Counted from the stretch's first letter, positions 18,495-28,364 are shown. The stretch: DNA of 64,000 nucleotides from Hyphomicrobiales bacterium (GCA_900470195.1 UEIJ01000005.1:1-64000), one strand, 5' to 3'. A program made the numbers and translations. Notes: a model not told the origin generated them from the letters alone.

Positions 18495-19237
18495 CCGTCG
18501 CTCAGAGTCTTGCACAGGATCGCCGAATAATCGGCGAAGGACTGATCGTCAGGCCTTATACGCCCGAATGACGGACCGGCAAATTGCCTCATGGGCACGA
18601 GCGCAAGTGGCGTTGAAACCGGGGTCAGATGTGCGCCCTGCCCGGCGCGCAATGTCGTCAGGATACCAAACATTTCACCTGTAATGCTTGGGCGGGAAAG
18701 CACGGCCATACGGTACTGGCCGGACGTATTCGTCACGAGATAGATATGTCCCGAAAGATGTGGAACGGAAACGGCCCCCTGTTGCGAGAACGAAACGTCG
18801 GAACGTTCACGCTCACGAAAACTGAGATGCCCGGCATCGGAATTCCAACCGATTTCCGTGATATACGCGAAGATGGCACTGTCCTCGCCGAACGAAGGAC
18901 GCAAGGTGAGGTAGTCGCCTTCGAGCCATGAAACCGAGGCACGCGAATAGGCGCCAAGTTCTTCCGCTGCGTGGCTGTTGCCATTCCTGGCAAGCGCGGG
19001 GGGAGCTTCCCCCGCCTGCTCGCGCAGAGCGATACCCATTGCCTGTTCAAGCCGGATGATGGTTGCGAGTGTGAAGGGCCTGTGTCCGGACAGCGCTTTT
19101 TCCAACGTCGAAAGACTGATTCGCGCTTCATCGGCCAGAAGCTGGCGCGAAATACGCCGCCGAGCGATTTCCTCACGAACCCGAACTGCAACGCGGGTAT
19201 TGATCTGGTCGGGAAGGTGAGAGTCCTGATCGGACAT
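18470..19237 (-). CDS. XRE-family transcriptional regulator with unknown C-terminal domain
   Basis: The 255-residue protein has a helix-turn-helix near the N-terminus (residues about 18-70, RRRISRQLLADEARISLSTLEKALSGHR). The remaining 170 residues (from about GAYSRASVSWLEGDYLTLRP) form a compact domain that resembles a sensor or ligand-binding part; I do not recognise it. The gene lies between the gcdH regulator, which it converges on and overlaps by 25 bases, and the divergent sortase locus. Its position near the sortase genes hints at control of them, but no direct evidence exists. Confidence 0.75.
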   Translation of the reverse strand: MSDQDSHLPDQINTRVAVRVREEIARRRISRQLLADEARISLSTLEKALSGHRPFTLATIIRLEQAMGIALREQAGEAPPALARNGNSHAAEELGAYSRASVSWLEGDYLTLRPSFGEDSAIFAYITEIGWNSDAGHLSFRERERSDVSFSQQGAVSVPHLSGHIYLVTNTSGQYRMAVLSRPSITGEMFGILTTLRAGQGAHLTPVSTPLALVPMRQFAGPSFGRIRPDDQSFADYSAILCKTLSDGYAGFVTG

Positions 19238-19338
19238 GGCTTATCCTGAATTGCGTACTTTTCTTCACAATTCCACACATATGCGTAACCGGCAAGGCGG
19301 TTTGCGGAAAGGGACGGCTGAAACTTGGCAAAGCTTAC

Positions 19339-19364
19339 GCTGGAGTGGAAACAGTTACTCCAGC
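19339..19364. promoter_or_regulatory. Inverted repeat upstream of the sortase-target gene
   Basis: Perfect 8-bp arms GCTGGAGT (19339-19346) and ACTCCAGC (19357-19364) are separated by 10 bases and lie 41 bases before the start codon. It could be an operator for the divergent XRE regulator, or a leader hairpin. Confidence 0.4.
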
Positions 19365-19405
19365 GACAATGGCTCCAGTTCTTCGAGGTGAACAAGGAGC
19401 ATGTC

Positions 19406-21658
19406 ATGTCACCCGCGACAAGTCTTTCAAATCATGGCAACAGAGGCGGGTTAGTTTCCCGCTTCTGTTCGTTTGTCTGGTTCTGCAACATGGCGTTGCT
19501 GCCGGCATTGGCTGTCATTTTCTGCCTGTTGCAGATCGTCCTGGCTCGAGCCGAGACACCCGCTTTGGTTACCCCGAACGAGGTTCAATCCGGCAGCCTT
19601 CTGCTGGAGACAAGCGAAGCTGGGCGTTACGCCGAAGCGCCCCGGATTGCCACGGACGTCAATCTCGATGTGAGCGGCCCGACGGTCCGAGCCCAGCTGA
19701 CGCAGGCATTCGAGAATCCGACAGACGGTTTCGTCGAAGCCCTCTATGTTTTTCCATTGCCCGAAGAAAGTGCAGTTTATTCGCTGAAAATGGTTATCGG
19801 CGATCGCGTGATTGTCGCTGACATCAAGGAGAAGCAGGCAGCTCGCGAAATATATGAAAAGGCGAAAAGCGAAGGCAAAAAAGCCACGCTGATCGAACAG
19901 CAGCGGCCTAATGTGTTTACCAATGCGGTCGCCAATATCGGCCCGCACGAAAAAGTCGTCATCCAGATCGAGTATCAGCAGGCGGTGCGACTTTCCGGTG
20001 GGCGTTTTTCGCTGCGTGTGCCGTTGGTCGTCGCACCACGTTATAATCCAGACAATGCTTCGCCCATTGTCCAGGAAGTCGAAATGAAAAACGGCTGGGG
20101 TATGACGAGCGATACTGGCAAGGCCGATACTTATAACGCACCGATTGTAACGCCCCTAACTCCTCCGGCTGAACTGCGGACCAATCCTGTGAGCATCTCA
20201 GTCAATCTGAAGGCTGGCTTCCCGCTTGGAAAGGTTGAAAGCCTTTACCACAAGGTCAGGATCGATACGACGAATGACGCCACGCGTGAAATTACGCTGG
20301 ACGGAGCCGCTGCTGCAGATCGCGATTTCGTTCTGGAATGGAGCGCTGTCGCAAGCGATGCACCACAGGTCGGGCTGTTCCGCGAACATGTCGGCAAGGA
20401 TGACTATGTGCTTGCCTATGTTACGCCACCGACTGTTGCCGGCATGAAGAAGGCGCAGCGTGAAGTCATCTTCGTGATCGATAATTCCGGATCAATGGGC
20501 GGCACATCCATGGAACAGGCGAAGGCCAGCCTGGATTACGCATTGTCAAAACTTCATCCCGGAGACCGTTTCAATGTGATCCGTTTCGATGACACATTGA
20601 CGAGGTTCTTCGAGGATTCGGTCGAGGCCAATCAGCAGAATATCGCCTCCGCCCGTCGTTTCGTAATGAACCTTGAAGCGCAAGGCGGCACGGAAATGCT
20701 ACCCGCCCTTCATGCTGCACTTGATGACAGCAATCAGGGTAACGGATTGCGGCAGATCGTGTTTTTGACCGATGGCGAGATCAGCAATGAGGAGCAATTA
20801 TTGGATGCCGTGGCGGCACGTCGAGGACGTTCGCGTATTTTCATGGTCGGCATTGGCTCTGCCCCGAACTCCTATCTGATGAATCGCGCGGCGGAACTTG
20901 GACGCGGAACCTTCACGCATATCGGGTCGGCGGCTGAAGTGGATGACCGCATGCGGGCTCTGTTCGACACGCTTGAAAACCCTGCTGTTACCGATCTGAA
21001 GGCTAATTTTTCCGAAAAGAATGTGAGCATGACGCCTTCCCTTCTGCCCGATCTCTATCGTGGCGAACCACTTGTCATCGCGGCACGAATGGGTAAAGCG
21101 ACGGGAAACCTTGTTATCGAAGGCCAGATTGACGGCCGTCCGTGGACAGTCGAACTGCCGCTCGATCAGGCAATCAATGCCGAAGGCATTTCAAAGTTGT
21201 GGGCGCGTCGCAAGATTGATGACGCCGAAGTGGAACTTACCCTTGGCAAGATTTCTCAGGACGCCGCCGATGCGCGCATTCTTCGCCTCGCACTGGAACA
21301 TCATCTGGTCAGCCGGCTGACGAGCCTCTTGGCTGTGGACAAGACACCCTCGCGACAGGCAAATGCGCCGCTGACCCGCGCCGATATTCCGCTGCAACTG
21401 CCGGCTGGCTGGGATTATGACAAGCTGTTCGGCATCCGTGCGGATCGCAACGTCGGGGATCGCGCAAGCATGGATATGAATGGTGTAAGCGACGCTGTTC
21501 GAAGCCATGAAAGCCCTGCATCACCGTCATCGCCGTCGCAGTCGATCCCGCTGCCGCAGACGGCAACGCCAGCAACGATGCTGCTCATTCAAGGCTTGGG
21601 TTTGGTGCTGGCTGGCCTGTTCGTCGTCTGGTTCTTCCGCCGCAAGGAGAATGTGTGA
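19406..21658 (+). CDS. Sortase-anchored VIT/von Willebrand A domain protein (proteobacterial dedicated sortase target)
   Basis: The 750-residue precursor is the single-substrate partner of a Gram-negative sortase. It has an N-terminal signal segment (to about residue 48). A VIT domain (residues about 60-190, with YVFPLPEESAVY) and a vWA domain with the MIDAS motif DNSGSMGG follow. The C-terminal sorting signal comprises LPQTA (716-720), a hydrophobic helix (LLIQGLGLVLAGLFVVWFF) and the basic tail RRKENV. The ATG at 19406 was chosen because AAGGAG lies six bases before it; the frame is open further up. The stop overlaps the sortase start. Such vWA proteins resemble inter-alpha-trypsin inhibitor heavy chains. 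Confidence 0.92.
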   Translation: MSPATSLSNHGNRGGLVSRFCSFVWFCNMALLPALAVIFCLLQIVLARAETPALVTPNEVQSGSLLLETSEAGRYAEAPRIATDVNLDVSGPTVRAQLTQAFENPTDGFVEALYVFPLPEESAVYSLKMVIGDRVIVADIKEKQAAREIYEKAKSEGKKATLIEQQRPNVFTNAVANIGPHEKVVIQIEYQQAVRLSGGRFSLRVPLVVAPRYNPDNASPIVQEVEMKNGWGMTSDTGKADTYNAPIVTPLTPPAELRTNPVSISVNLKAGFPLGKVESLYHKVRIDTTNDATREITLDGAAAADRDFVLEWSAVASDAPQVGLFREHVGKDDYVLAYVTPPTVAGMKKAQREVIFVIDNSGSMGGTSMEQAKASLDYALSKLHPGDRFNVIRFDDTLTRFFEDSVEANQQNIASARRFVMNLEAQGGTEMLPALHAALDDSNQGNGLRQIVFLTDGEISNEEQLLDAVAARRGRSRIFMVGIGSAPNSYLMNRAAELGRGTFTHIGSAAEVDDRMRALFDTLENPAVTDLKANFSEKNVSMTPSLLPDLYRGEPLVIAARMGKATGNLVIEGQIDGRPWTVELPLDQAINAEGISKLWARRKIDDAEVELTLGKISQDAADARILRLALEHHLVSRLTSLLAVDKTPSRQANAPLTRADIPLQLPAGWDYDKLFGIRADRNVGDRASMDMNGVSDAVRSHESPASPSSPSQSIPLPQTATPATMLLIQGLGLVLAGLFVVWFFRRKENV

Positions 21659-22275
21659 TGCCTATTAATCAAGTTGTTACAGGGAGCGCACTGAAGCGCT
21701 CCCTTCTCCCCGCGGTGGGAATGGTGCTGATTGCGATGGGGTTGGCACTTTCCGGTCAGGGAATCTGGATACATGCGAAAGCGTTTGCGGCGCAGATCCT
21801 GCTTGAAAGAGCCTTTTCGGAGAGCATTGAAACGGGCGCTCCGGTCAAACCCTGGGACTGGGCCGATACCTGGCCCGTTGCCCGCATAGAAGTGCCGCGG
21901 CTTGATGAATCAGCCATTGCTCTGAAAGGTGCCAGCGGTCAGGCATTGGCTTTTGGTCCCGGCCATCTGGACAATACGCCGATGGCGGGGGAACGGGGAA
22001 CGGCCATCTATGCTGCGCATCGCGACACGCATTTCGCATTTCTGAAGAATATCGAGAAGAACGACCAGATACTCGTCACTCGCAGCGACGGAAAGATGGT
22101 TTCCTATCGCGTCAGCCACATGACCGTAGCGCGATGGGATGAGGCGAAGCTCGCGCCGGATCGCGAAGGCCGCCACCTCGTCCTGGCGACCTGTTACCCA
22201 TTCGATGCGATTACTCCTGGCCCACTTCGCTATCTGGTCTATGCGGATATGGAGACAGGCAAGTCAGGTGATTGA
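21658..22275 (+). CDS. Class GN sortase
   Basis: This 205-residue transpeptidase has an N-terminal membrane helix (residues about 16-36) and a periplasmic sortase barrel. The catalytic triad is visible as H121 (AAHRDTHF), C179 (LVLATCYP) and R191 (GPLRYLVY). It should cleave the LPQTA motif of the protein encoded immediately upstream. The ATG overlaps the target stop by one base (TGATG), with AAGGAG in the target tail as ribosome-binding site. The 3' end overlaps the converging LLM oxidoreductase gene by 12 bases. Confidence 0.93.
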   Translation: MPINQVVTGSALKRSLLPAVGMVLIAMGLALSGQGIWIHAKAFAAQILLERAFSESIETGAPVKPWDWADTWPVARIEVPRLDESAIALKGASGQALAFGPGHLDNTPMAGERGTAIYAAHRDTHFAFLKNIEKNDQILVTRSDGKMVSYRVSHMTVARWDEAKLAPDREGRHLVLATCYPFDAITPGPLRYLVYADMETGKSGD

Positions 22276-23247
22276 TCGACTTGCGATCTCATAGGAATGC
22301 AGGCGTTTCTTGTGATCGTGGATCATGCCGGTCAACATCAGCTCGTCGGCTCCGGTGCTTTCGGCAAAGGCCTTGATGCCCTTCGCGACTGTCTCCGGTC
22401 CGCCGACCACACGGCAAGACAGCATCTGACGGACGAGCGCTTGTGCTGCCGGATCAAGCCGTTCAGCATAACCCTCGACCGGAGCGGGAAGCTTGCCGGG
22501 GCGGCCGCTGCGCAGATTGACGAAAGCTTGCAGCTGCGACGTGAAAAGATAGTTGGCTTCCTCGTCCGTATCGGCAGCAATGACGTTGAGGCCCAGCATG
22601 ACGTAGGGCTTCTGCATATATTCCGATGGTTCGAACCGCTCACGATAAAGCGCAATGGCACGTTCCATCTCCGCAGGTGCGAAATGCGAGGCGAATGCGT
22701 ATGGCAGGCCAAGCATGGCTGCAAGCTGCGCGCCAAACAGGCTTGAGCCGAGAATCCAGACCGGCACATTCAATCCCTCGCCCGGCACTGCGCGCACACG
22801 CTGGCCCGGCTCGGCCGGTTTGAAATAGTTGAGCAACTCGACCACATCCTGCGGAAAAGCGTTTGCATCGCTGTCGAGATTGCGTCGAAGCGCATGGGCG
22901 GTGATCTGGTCGGTGCCGGGAGCGCGGCCCAACCCAAGATCGATACGGCCCGGAAACAGCGAGGCAAGCGTGCCGAACTGTTCGGCTATCACCAGCGGCG
23001 AATGGTTGGGCAGCATGACGCCGCCCGCGCCGACGCGGATAGTCGAGGTGCCGTTGGCGACGTAACCGATAACCACGGATGTCGCCGCGCTGGCGATGCC
23101 CGGCATATTGTGGTGCTCGGCGAGCCAATAACGATGGAAGCCGAGCCGTTCGGCATGTTGCGCAAGTTCCAGCGTGTTGTGCAGCGATTGCGCTGCATCA
23201 CTGCCTTCGGGAACGGGCGAAAGATCAAGAACGGACAAAGGTATCAT
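22264..23247 (-). CDS. LLM class flavin-dependent oxidoreductase (MsnO8-like)
   Basis: The 327-residue cytoplasmic protein has the bacterial luciferase-like TIM-barrel fold ([16 protein letters not shown]-terminus, [35 protein letters not shown], and the [14 protein letters not shown] segment). Members of this MsnO8/YhbW branch use reduced flavin and oxygen, mostly on unknown substrates. It stands alone and converges on the sortase gene. Strong at family level, open at substrate level. Confidence 0.87.
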   Translation of the reverse strand: MIPLSVLDLSPVPEGSDAAQSLHNTLELAQHAERLGFHRYWLAEHHNMPGIASAATSVVIGYVANGTSTIRVGAGGVMLPNHSPLVIAEQFGTLASLFPGRIDLGLGRAPGTDQITAHALRRNLDSDANAFPQDVVELLNYFKPAEPGQRVRAVPGEGLNVPVWILGSSLFGAQLAAMLGLPYAFASHFAPAEMERAIALYRERFEPSEYMQKPYVMLGLNVIAADTDEEANYLFTSQLQAFVNLRSGRPGKLPAPVEGYAERLDPAAQALVRQMLSCRVVGGPETVAKGIKAFAESTGADELMLTGMIHDHKKRLHSYEIASRSIT

Positions 23248-23300
23248 ACTGGCTCATATGGGTTGGAACGCCGCATTCGCAACGTTAGCAAAACAAAAAA

Positions 23301-23324
23301 GGGCGACCTATTTCTAGGCCGCCC
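23301..23324 (-). terminator. Rho-independent terminator of the RND efflux operon
   Basis: On the minus strand a 10-bp stem with one mismatch (GGGCGGCCTA / TAGGTCGCCC, loop GAAA) is followed by TTTTTTG. It lies 25 bases after the permease stop. Confidence 0.85.
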
Positions 23325-23348
23325 CTTGTCGTTGGTTCAACGCAAGTT

Positions 23349-26300
23349 TCAGTGATGTTGCACTGGAGCCGGTTCGCCACCCGCTTCGGAGGACGCGACA
23401 TACTCGCCTTCCACATCCTTCTTCGCGATGAAGGTGTAGAACATGGGCACCACGAACAGCGTGAAAATGGTGCCGATCACGATGCCGGTGAAGATCACCA
23501 GACCCATCGAGTAACGAGCTGCCGCACCCGCTCCGGTCGCAATGATGAGCGGCACAACGCCGAGCGCCATGGCCGCAGTGGTCATCAGGATCGGGCGCAG
23601 ACGGGTTTCAGCCGCGACGACGATCGCATCCCGGCGTGAAAGACCATGCAGGCGGCGCTGCTGATTGGCGAATTCCACCATCAGAATGCCGTGCTTGGTT
23701 ATCAACCCGACAAGGGTGATGAGACCGACCTGCGTGTAGATGTTGAGTGTGCCGAGGCCGATATTGAGCGGCACGATGGCGCCGAAGATCGACAGCGGAA
23801 CCGACATCATGATGATGAACGGGTCGCGGAAGCTTTCGAACTGCGCCGCAAGCACCAGATAGATCACGATGACAGCGAGACCGAAGGCAATCAGGATGGT
23901 GTTGCCCTGCTCTACTTCCAGACGCGACTGGCCGGAATAATCCAGGAAGAAGCCTTCCGGCATCTTGGACTTGGCCAGATCGACCAGAGTTTGCAGGCCC
24001 TGCCCGGTGGTGACGCCCGGCAACGGCAATGCTGAAATCGTGGCCGAATTCAGCTGGTTGAACTGTTCGATTGCAGCAGGCGATGCGTTCTGGCTGACCT
24101 TGATGACCGACGACAAGGGAATCATCGAGCCGGAAACACTGCGCACATAGAAGTCGCCCAGCTTTTCCGGGTTCGAACGGTAGCTATCCGGCACCTGGGT
24201 GATGATGTCATAGCTGTTCGAATCGCGGTCGAACTTTGCAACCGATGCGCCACCGGTCAGGAGACCCAGCGTTGAACCGATATCGCTGATCTGCACGCCC
24301 AGCGTCGCCGCGCGGTCACGGTCGATGGTGATCGTGATCTGCGGTGCGTTGAAGGAGAGCGAATTCTGCACGATGATGTACTGGCCGGAAGCCTGCGCTT
24401 CGTTCTTGATCTCTTCGGCAAGTTCGAACACCTGATCGGCCGGGCCGGTCGACTGCAAGGCAATCGATATCGGCAACCCGCCGCCCGTTCCCGGCAGGGA
24501 CGGAGGCGCGAAGATGAAGGCCTGTACACCGGCCACCTTGGAGATACGTGCGGTCAGGTCTTCCTGTATCTGCTTTTGCGAGCGGGTACGCTCGTTCCAG
24601 TCCTTCAGAACCCAGAGCGCGATACCCGATGTCGTACCGCCGTCCATCCCGACGATCTGGAAGCGGGTCTTCAGTTCTGGAAGATCCTTTGTCAGTTCGT
24701 CGATCTGTTCTGCGTAGAGATTGGTATAGGCCGAGGTTGCATATTGCGGCGCCTGGAACATCGAGAACAGCGCACCGGAATCTTCTTCCGGTGCCAGTTC
24801 GCTCGAGGTGTTCATGAACAAGAAACCCGTCAGGCCCATCAATGCTATAACGATCATCAGCGTAATGCCGCGATAGTTAAGCGAGTTGGAAACGCGGCGG
24901 TGATACCATTTCTCGAAGCGCGAGAAGGTTCGGTCGATCAATTGCTGGAAGCGGGTTTGTTCGCCGTGCTTGAGCATGCGCGCGCACATCATGGGCGAAA
25001 CCGTCAATGCGGCAATACCCGAGATGATAACGGCACCGGCCAGCGTGAAGGCGAATTCGCGGAACAGAGCGCCTGTCAGACCGCCCGTGAAACCGAGCGG
25101 TGCGAACACCGCCGCCAGCGTGATCGTCATGGCGATGATCGAGCCGGTGATTTCCTTCATGCCCTTGAACGCGGCATCCATGGGCCGGAGGCCCTCTTCA
25201 ATATGCCGGTGGATATTCTCCAGCACCACGATGGCGTCATCGACCACAAGACCGATGGCAAGAACCATTGCAAGCAGCGACAGGAGGTTGATCGAGAAAC
25301 CGAGCACATAAAGGAAAAAGCACACGCCGATCAGCGAAATCGGGATCGTCACAATCGGAATCAGCACCGAACGGAACGAACCGAGGAAGACGATGATGAC
25401 CAGAATAACGATAGCCACGGCTTCGCCGATGGTGGTGAAGACTTCCTTGATCGATGAGCTGATCTGTTCCGTCGCGTCGTAAACCAGAACAAGCGACATG
25501 CCTTCCGGCAGCGACGCCTGAATGGACGGAAGTTCCTTGCGGACAGCCGCCGCCATGTCGATGGGGTTTGCCGCCGGTGTCGGGAAGACGCCGAGGAATG
25601 TACCCGCCGAGCCGTTGAACGAAACGATGGTGTCCGTGCTTTTTGCAGCCAGTTCGACCCGCGCGACGTCACGCAGGCGAACCACGTCGTCGCCTGACGC
25701 CTTGATCGGCATCGCGCCGAAGGCTTCCGGGGTCTGCAAGGTCGACTTCAGCGTGATCGAAGACGCAACATATTCGTTCTTCGTCGTGCCCGGAGCCGAC
25801 AGGAAGTTGGAGGCTTTGATTGCCGCCAGAACTTCCGGTGCGGTGATCTGGCGGGCCGCAAGCTGGATCGGGTCGAGCCAGACGCGCATCGAATAAACCT
25901 GGCCGCCCAGAATTTCAGCCTTTGCAACGCCCTGAATGGTGGACATGCGCGGCTGGATGACGCGCTCCAGATATTCGGTGATCTGCTCGCTCGTCATATT
26001 CGGGTTCTGCGCCGCCAGATACATGGTGGCGAAGTTCTGGCCCGTGCCCTTGACGATGACCGGATCGTCGGATTCGTCCGGCAGGTCGCCGCGAACCTGA
26101 TTGACCTTGGCGATGACTTCCGTCAGCGCCGCATCCGGGTTTGCGCCGAGCTTCATCTGCACCGTCACGGTGCTTGACGACGGGCGGCTCGAAGAGGTCA
26201 CGTAATCGATGTTTTCGGTAGTCGCGACTGCTTCGGCGATCGGAGCGGTGATGAAGCCCTGAATAAGATCGGCACTGGCACCGGCATAGGTGGTTGTAAC

Positions 26301-26438
26301 CGTGATGACGGTTTCGTCGACCTTCGGATATTCGCGCACCGTCAGCTGCGCGATGCCCTGAAGGCCTAACAGGATGATCATGAGGGCGACCACCGTGGCA
26401 AGCACGGGGCGCCGGATGAAGATATCGGAAAAGCTCAT
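23349..26438 (-). CDS. RND efflux permease (HAE family)
   Basis: The 1029-residue inner-membrane proton-driven exporter is full length for the hydrophobe/amphiphile efflux RND family, with 12 transmembrane helices and two large periplasmic loops. It starts with the typical SDIFIRRPVLATVV and carries the proton-relay segment GLVVDDAIVVLEN in TM4. The gene follows the adaptor gene by 9 bases on the same strand; no outer-membrane factor gene is present, so the pump probably shares a TolC-like channel encoded elsewhere. Brucella has such systems (Bep), but the exact counterpart could not be decided. Substrates are unknown. Confidence 0.94.
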   Translation of the reverse strand: MSFSDIFIRRPVLATVVALMIILLGLQGIAQLTVREYPKVDETVITVTTTYAGASADLIQGFITAPIAEAVATTENIDYVTSSSRPSSSTVTVQMKLGANPDAALTEVIAKVNQVRGDLPDESDDPVIVKGTGQNFATMYLAAQNPNMTSEQITEYLERVIQPRMSTIQGVAKAEILGGQVYSMRVWLDPIQLAARQITAPEVLAAIKASNFLSAPGTTKNEYVASSITLKSTLQTPEAFGAMPIKASGDDVVRLRDVARVELAAKSTDTIVSFNGSAGTFLGVFPTPAANPIDMAAAVRKELPSIQASLPEGMSLVLVYDATEQISSSIKEVFTTIGEAVAIVILVIIVFLGSFRSVLIPIVTIPISLIGVCFFLYVLGFSINLLSLLAMVLAIGLVVDDAIVVLENIHRHIEEGLRPMDAAFKGMKEITGSIIAMTITLAAVFAPLGFTGGLTGALFREFAFTLAGAVIISGIAALTVSPMMCARMLKHGEQTRFQQLIDRTFSRFEKWYHRRVSNSLNYRGITLMIVIALMGLTGFLFMNTSSELAPEEDSGALFSMFQAPQYATSAYTNLYAEQIDELTKDLPELKTRFQIVGMDGGTTSGIALWVLKDWNERTRSQKQIQEDLTARISKVAGVQAFIFAPPSLPGTGGGLPISIALQSTGPADQVFELAEEIKNEAQASGQYIIVQNSLSFNAPQITITIDRDRAATLGVQISDIGSTLGLLTGGASVAKFDRDSNSYDIITQVPDSYRSNPEKLGDFYVRSVSGSMIPLSSVIKVSQNASPAAIEQFNQLNSATISALPLPGVTTGQGLQTLVDLAKSKMPEGFFLDYSGQSRLEVEQGNTILIAFGLAVIVIYLVLAAQFESFRDPFIIMMSVPLSIFGAIVPLNIGLGTLNIYTQVGLITLVGLITKHGILMVEFANQQRRLHGLSRRDAIVVAAETRLRPILMTTAAMALGVVPLIIATGAGAAARYSMGLVIFTGIVIGTIFTLFVVPMFYTFIAKKDVEGEYVASSEAGGEPAPVQHH

Positions 26439-26447
26439 CTTGATCGC

Positions 26448-27632
26448 CTATTGCTCGCCAGCCGGTTGGCCGGCCGGTATCGGATTGACGGTGTTGTCGA
26501 TTTTCACCGGAACACCGGGCGAAAGCCTGTTCTGGCCTGCGGTGATGACGATATCGCCAGCCTTCAGACCGCTCGTCACCTCGACGAGACCGGAATAACG
26601 GCGTCCAAGCTTGATGAATACCTGCTGCGCCACCTGCTTTTCGCCTTCTTCCGGCTTGGCGTCGGATGCAGGAGCCTTGGCGGTATCGTCGCCTTCGGCA
26701 GCCTTCGCGCCCTCCGGCTTCTGTTCCGGACGGACCGCATAGACATAGTCGCCGTAGAGGCTGGAAATAATCGTGGTCTGCGGCAGGGCAATGACGTTGT
26801 TTTCTTCCGGCAATTCCACACGAACCTGCACGAACTGGCCAGGCGTCAGCTTGTGGTCCGGATTCTGCACCTCCGCGCGTACCGAGACCAGACGGGTCGC
26901 GGGATCGATCTTGGGATCGATACCGACGATCTTGCCGGTAAAATCAAGCGCTTCCGCAGCCGAACCGACCTTGACGGTCTGCCCGAGTTTGATGGACGCG
27001 AGGGACTGTTCAGGAACCGTGAAGTCGATACGCATCACATCTGTGTTCTGCAGCGTGGCGATGACCGTGCCGGGCGTCAGATACTGGCCAAGATCGACCT
27101 TGGAAATGCCGATAACGCCGGAGAACGGAGCCTTGACGGACTTCTGGGCCAGCGTTGCGCGCATTTTTTCAACACGCGCGCTTGCGGCATCGGCGGCCGA
27201 AGCCGTTGTATCGACATTCGACACAGCGCCAACACCGCGCGTGCGCAGCGTATCGGCGCGCTTCAGGTTCTGCCTGGCAAGAACGGCTTCGGCTTCGGCG
27301 GCAGCGAGGTCAGCTTTCTGAATGCTGTCTTCCATCTGAAGCAGCAGGTCGCCCTGTTTGACTTCCTGATTGGCCTTGAAATTGATCTTCTGCACGACGC
27401 CGTCGAGCTGCACGGTCAGGTCAACACCATTGAGCGCATTGGCCGTACCGATGGCTTCGATACCCGGCTTCCACTCGCCCGGCTCCACCGTGACGGTCGA
27501 AACCGTCTGGGCAGGCTGCTGCATGTTGGCGAAAAAGTCTTTGATGGCCTGTGATCGGAACAGGTTAAAGCCAACGAGGCCTCCGACGACGATCACGAGG
27601 AATATTATTGCCAGTATAAGGCGCTTGATCAT
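26448..27632 (-). CDS. RND efflux periplasmic adaptor subunit
   Basis: This 394-residue membrane fusion protein links the permease to an outer-membrane channel. It has one N-terminal membrane helix (LILAIIFLVIVVGGLVGF) and a barrel-sandwich/lipoyl segment with a helical hairpin between (ANQEVKQGDLLLQMEDS and GVIGISKVDLGQYLTPGT). The beta-barrel and a charged, Ala/Glu/Lys-rich insertion (residues about 310-335) follow. The start at 27632 was preferred because the upstream frame, open to 27707, is not conserved-looking. It is transcribed divergently from a TetR regulator. Confidence 0.9.
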   Translation of the reverse strand: MIKRLILAIIFLVIVVGGLVGFNLFRSQAIKDFFANMQQPAQTVSTVTVEPGEWKPGIEAIGTANALNGVDLTVQLDGVVQKINFKANQEVKQGDLLLQMEDSIQKADLAAAEAEAVLARQNLKRADTLRTRGVGAVSNVDTTASAADAASARVEKMRATLAQKSVKAPFSGVIGISKVDLGQYLTPGTVIATLQNTDVMRIDFTVPEQSLASIKLGQTVKVGSAAEALDFTGKIVGIDPKIDPATRLVSVRAEVQNPDHKLTPGQFVQVRVELPEENNVIALPQTTIISSLYGDYVYAVRPEQKPEGAKAAEGDDTAKAPASDAKPEEGEKQVAQQVFIKLGRRYSGLVEVTSGLKAGDIVITAGQNRLSPGVPVKIDNTVNPIPAGQPAGEQ

Positions 27633-27753
27633 TGCGGATGCACTCCAGATGGCTCCCTGATCGATCAGGGGTTGGGGGATTGGCCGCGGCGCCTTCTTCG
27701 CTTTCACGCAAAGGTCGCGCGTATTTTACTTGAATGAAAGTGGCGAATAACTG

Positions 27754-27769
27754 TACCGTCCGGACGGTA
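27754..27769. promoter_or_regulatory. Perfect 16-bp palindrome, TetR operator candidate
   Basis: TACCGTCCGGACGGTA is a perfect palindrome between the divergent tetR-type and efflux-adaptor genes. Its size and position fit a TetR-dimer operator that controls both promoters. The first in-frame start of the regulator frame (27734) would put this site inside the gene, which favours the start at 27806. Confidence 0.8.
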
Positions 27770-27805
27770 TTGTCAACACTCGAACTGTCAGGAGACACCT
27801 GTAAG

Positions 27806-28351
27806 TTGCCAACTAAAAAGAAGGTCTCGTCGCGCGAACGTATTTTGCGCGCTGCTATCGAGCTCGCCCGAGAGATCGGCCCTGCTCACCTCTCTCTCGA
27901 TGCCGTAGCAGCCCGTGCGGGGCTTTCAAAAGGCGGATTGCTTTATACTTTTCCGACAAAGGCCAAACTGCTCGAAGCCGTGGTCGAAGAATACATGAAA
28001 GAGCATGAACACGCCATGGAGGTTCAGGAGACCCTTCAGAAAGGCGATAAAAACCGGGTGGCGCGAGCTTTTCTGGACGTTTACCGCGTTCAGGCCGATG
28101 ACGAGCCGCCCGCCTGCGGCGTTCTCGCCGCGCTTGCCGAAGACCCAGGGTTCATGGTGCCGGTCCGGCAGTATCACAGGGCTTTCCTCGACCGCATGAT
28201 CAAGGACACAACCGATTCCGACACGGCGCTGATCGTCTATCTGGCTGTCGCAGGGCTGGAATGCTCGAAATTGCTGGAATGTGAAATCCTGAATGATGAG
28301 GAACAGCGCGCCGTCCTGTGTCGTCTGGAGAACATGCTGACGGTCGGATAG
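27806..28351 (+). CDS. TetR/AcrR-family regulator of the adjacent RND pump
   Basis: The 181-residue repressor has an N-terminal TetR HTH (RERILRAAIELAREIG, LSLDAVAARAGLSKGGLLYTFPTKAKLLEAVV) and a TetR_C-like ligand pocket. A TTG at 27806 is the preferred start: AGGAGA lies upstream and the operator palindrome then stays outside the gene. An in-frame start at 27734 would give 205 residues. It is divergent from the adaptor and permease genes, which it probably represses until a pump substrate binds. Confidence 0.88.
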   Translation: MPTKKKVSSRERILRAAIELAREIGPAHLSLDAVAARAGLSKGGLLYTFPTKAKLLEAVVEEYMKEHEHAMEVQETLQKGDKNRVARAFLDVYRVQADDEPPACGVLAALAEDPGFMVPVRQYHRAFLDRMIKDTTDSDTALIVYLAVAGLECSKLLECEILNDEEQRAVLCRLENMLTVG

Positions 28352-28364
28352 GCTTTTGGCCCGA

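Noticed and set aside
24576-25457. A 293-residue frame antisense to the RND permease gene
   Set aside because: The sequence is very rich in Arg, Asp, His and Gln, as expected for a reverse-strand reading of membrane helices; no ribosome-binding site or motif.
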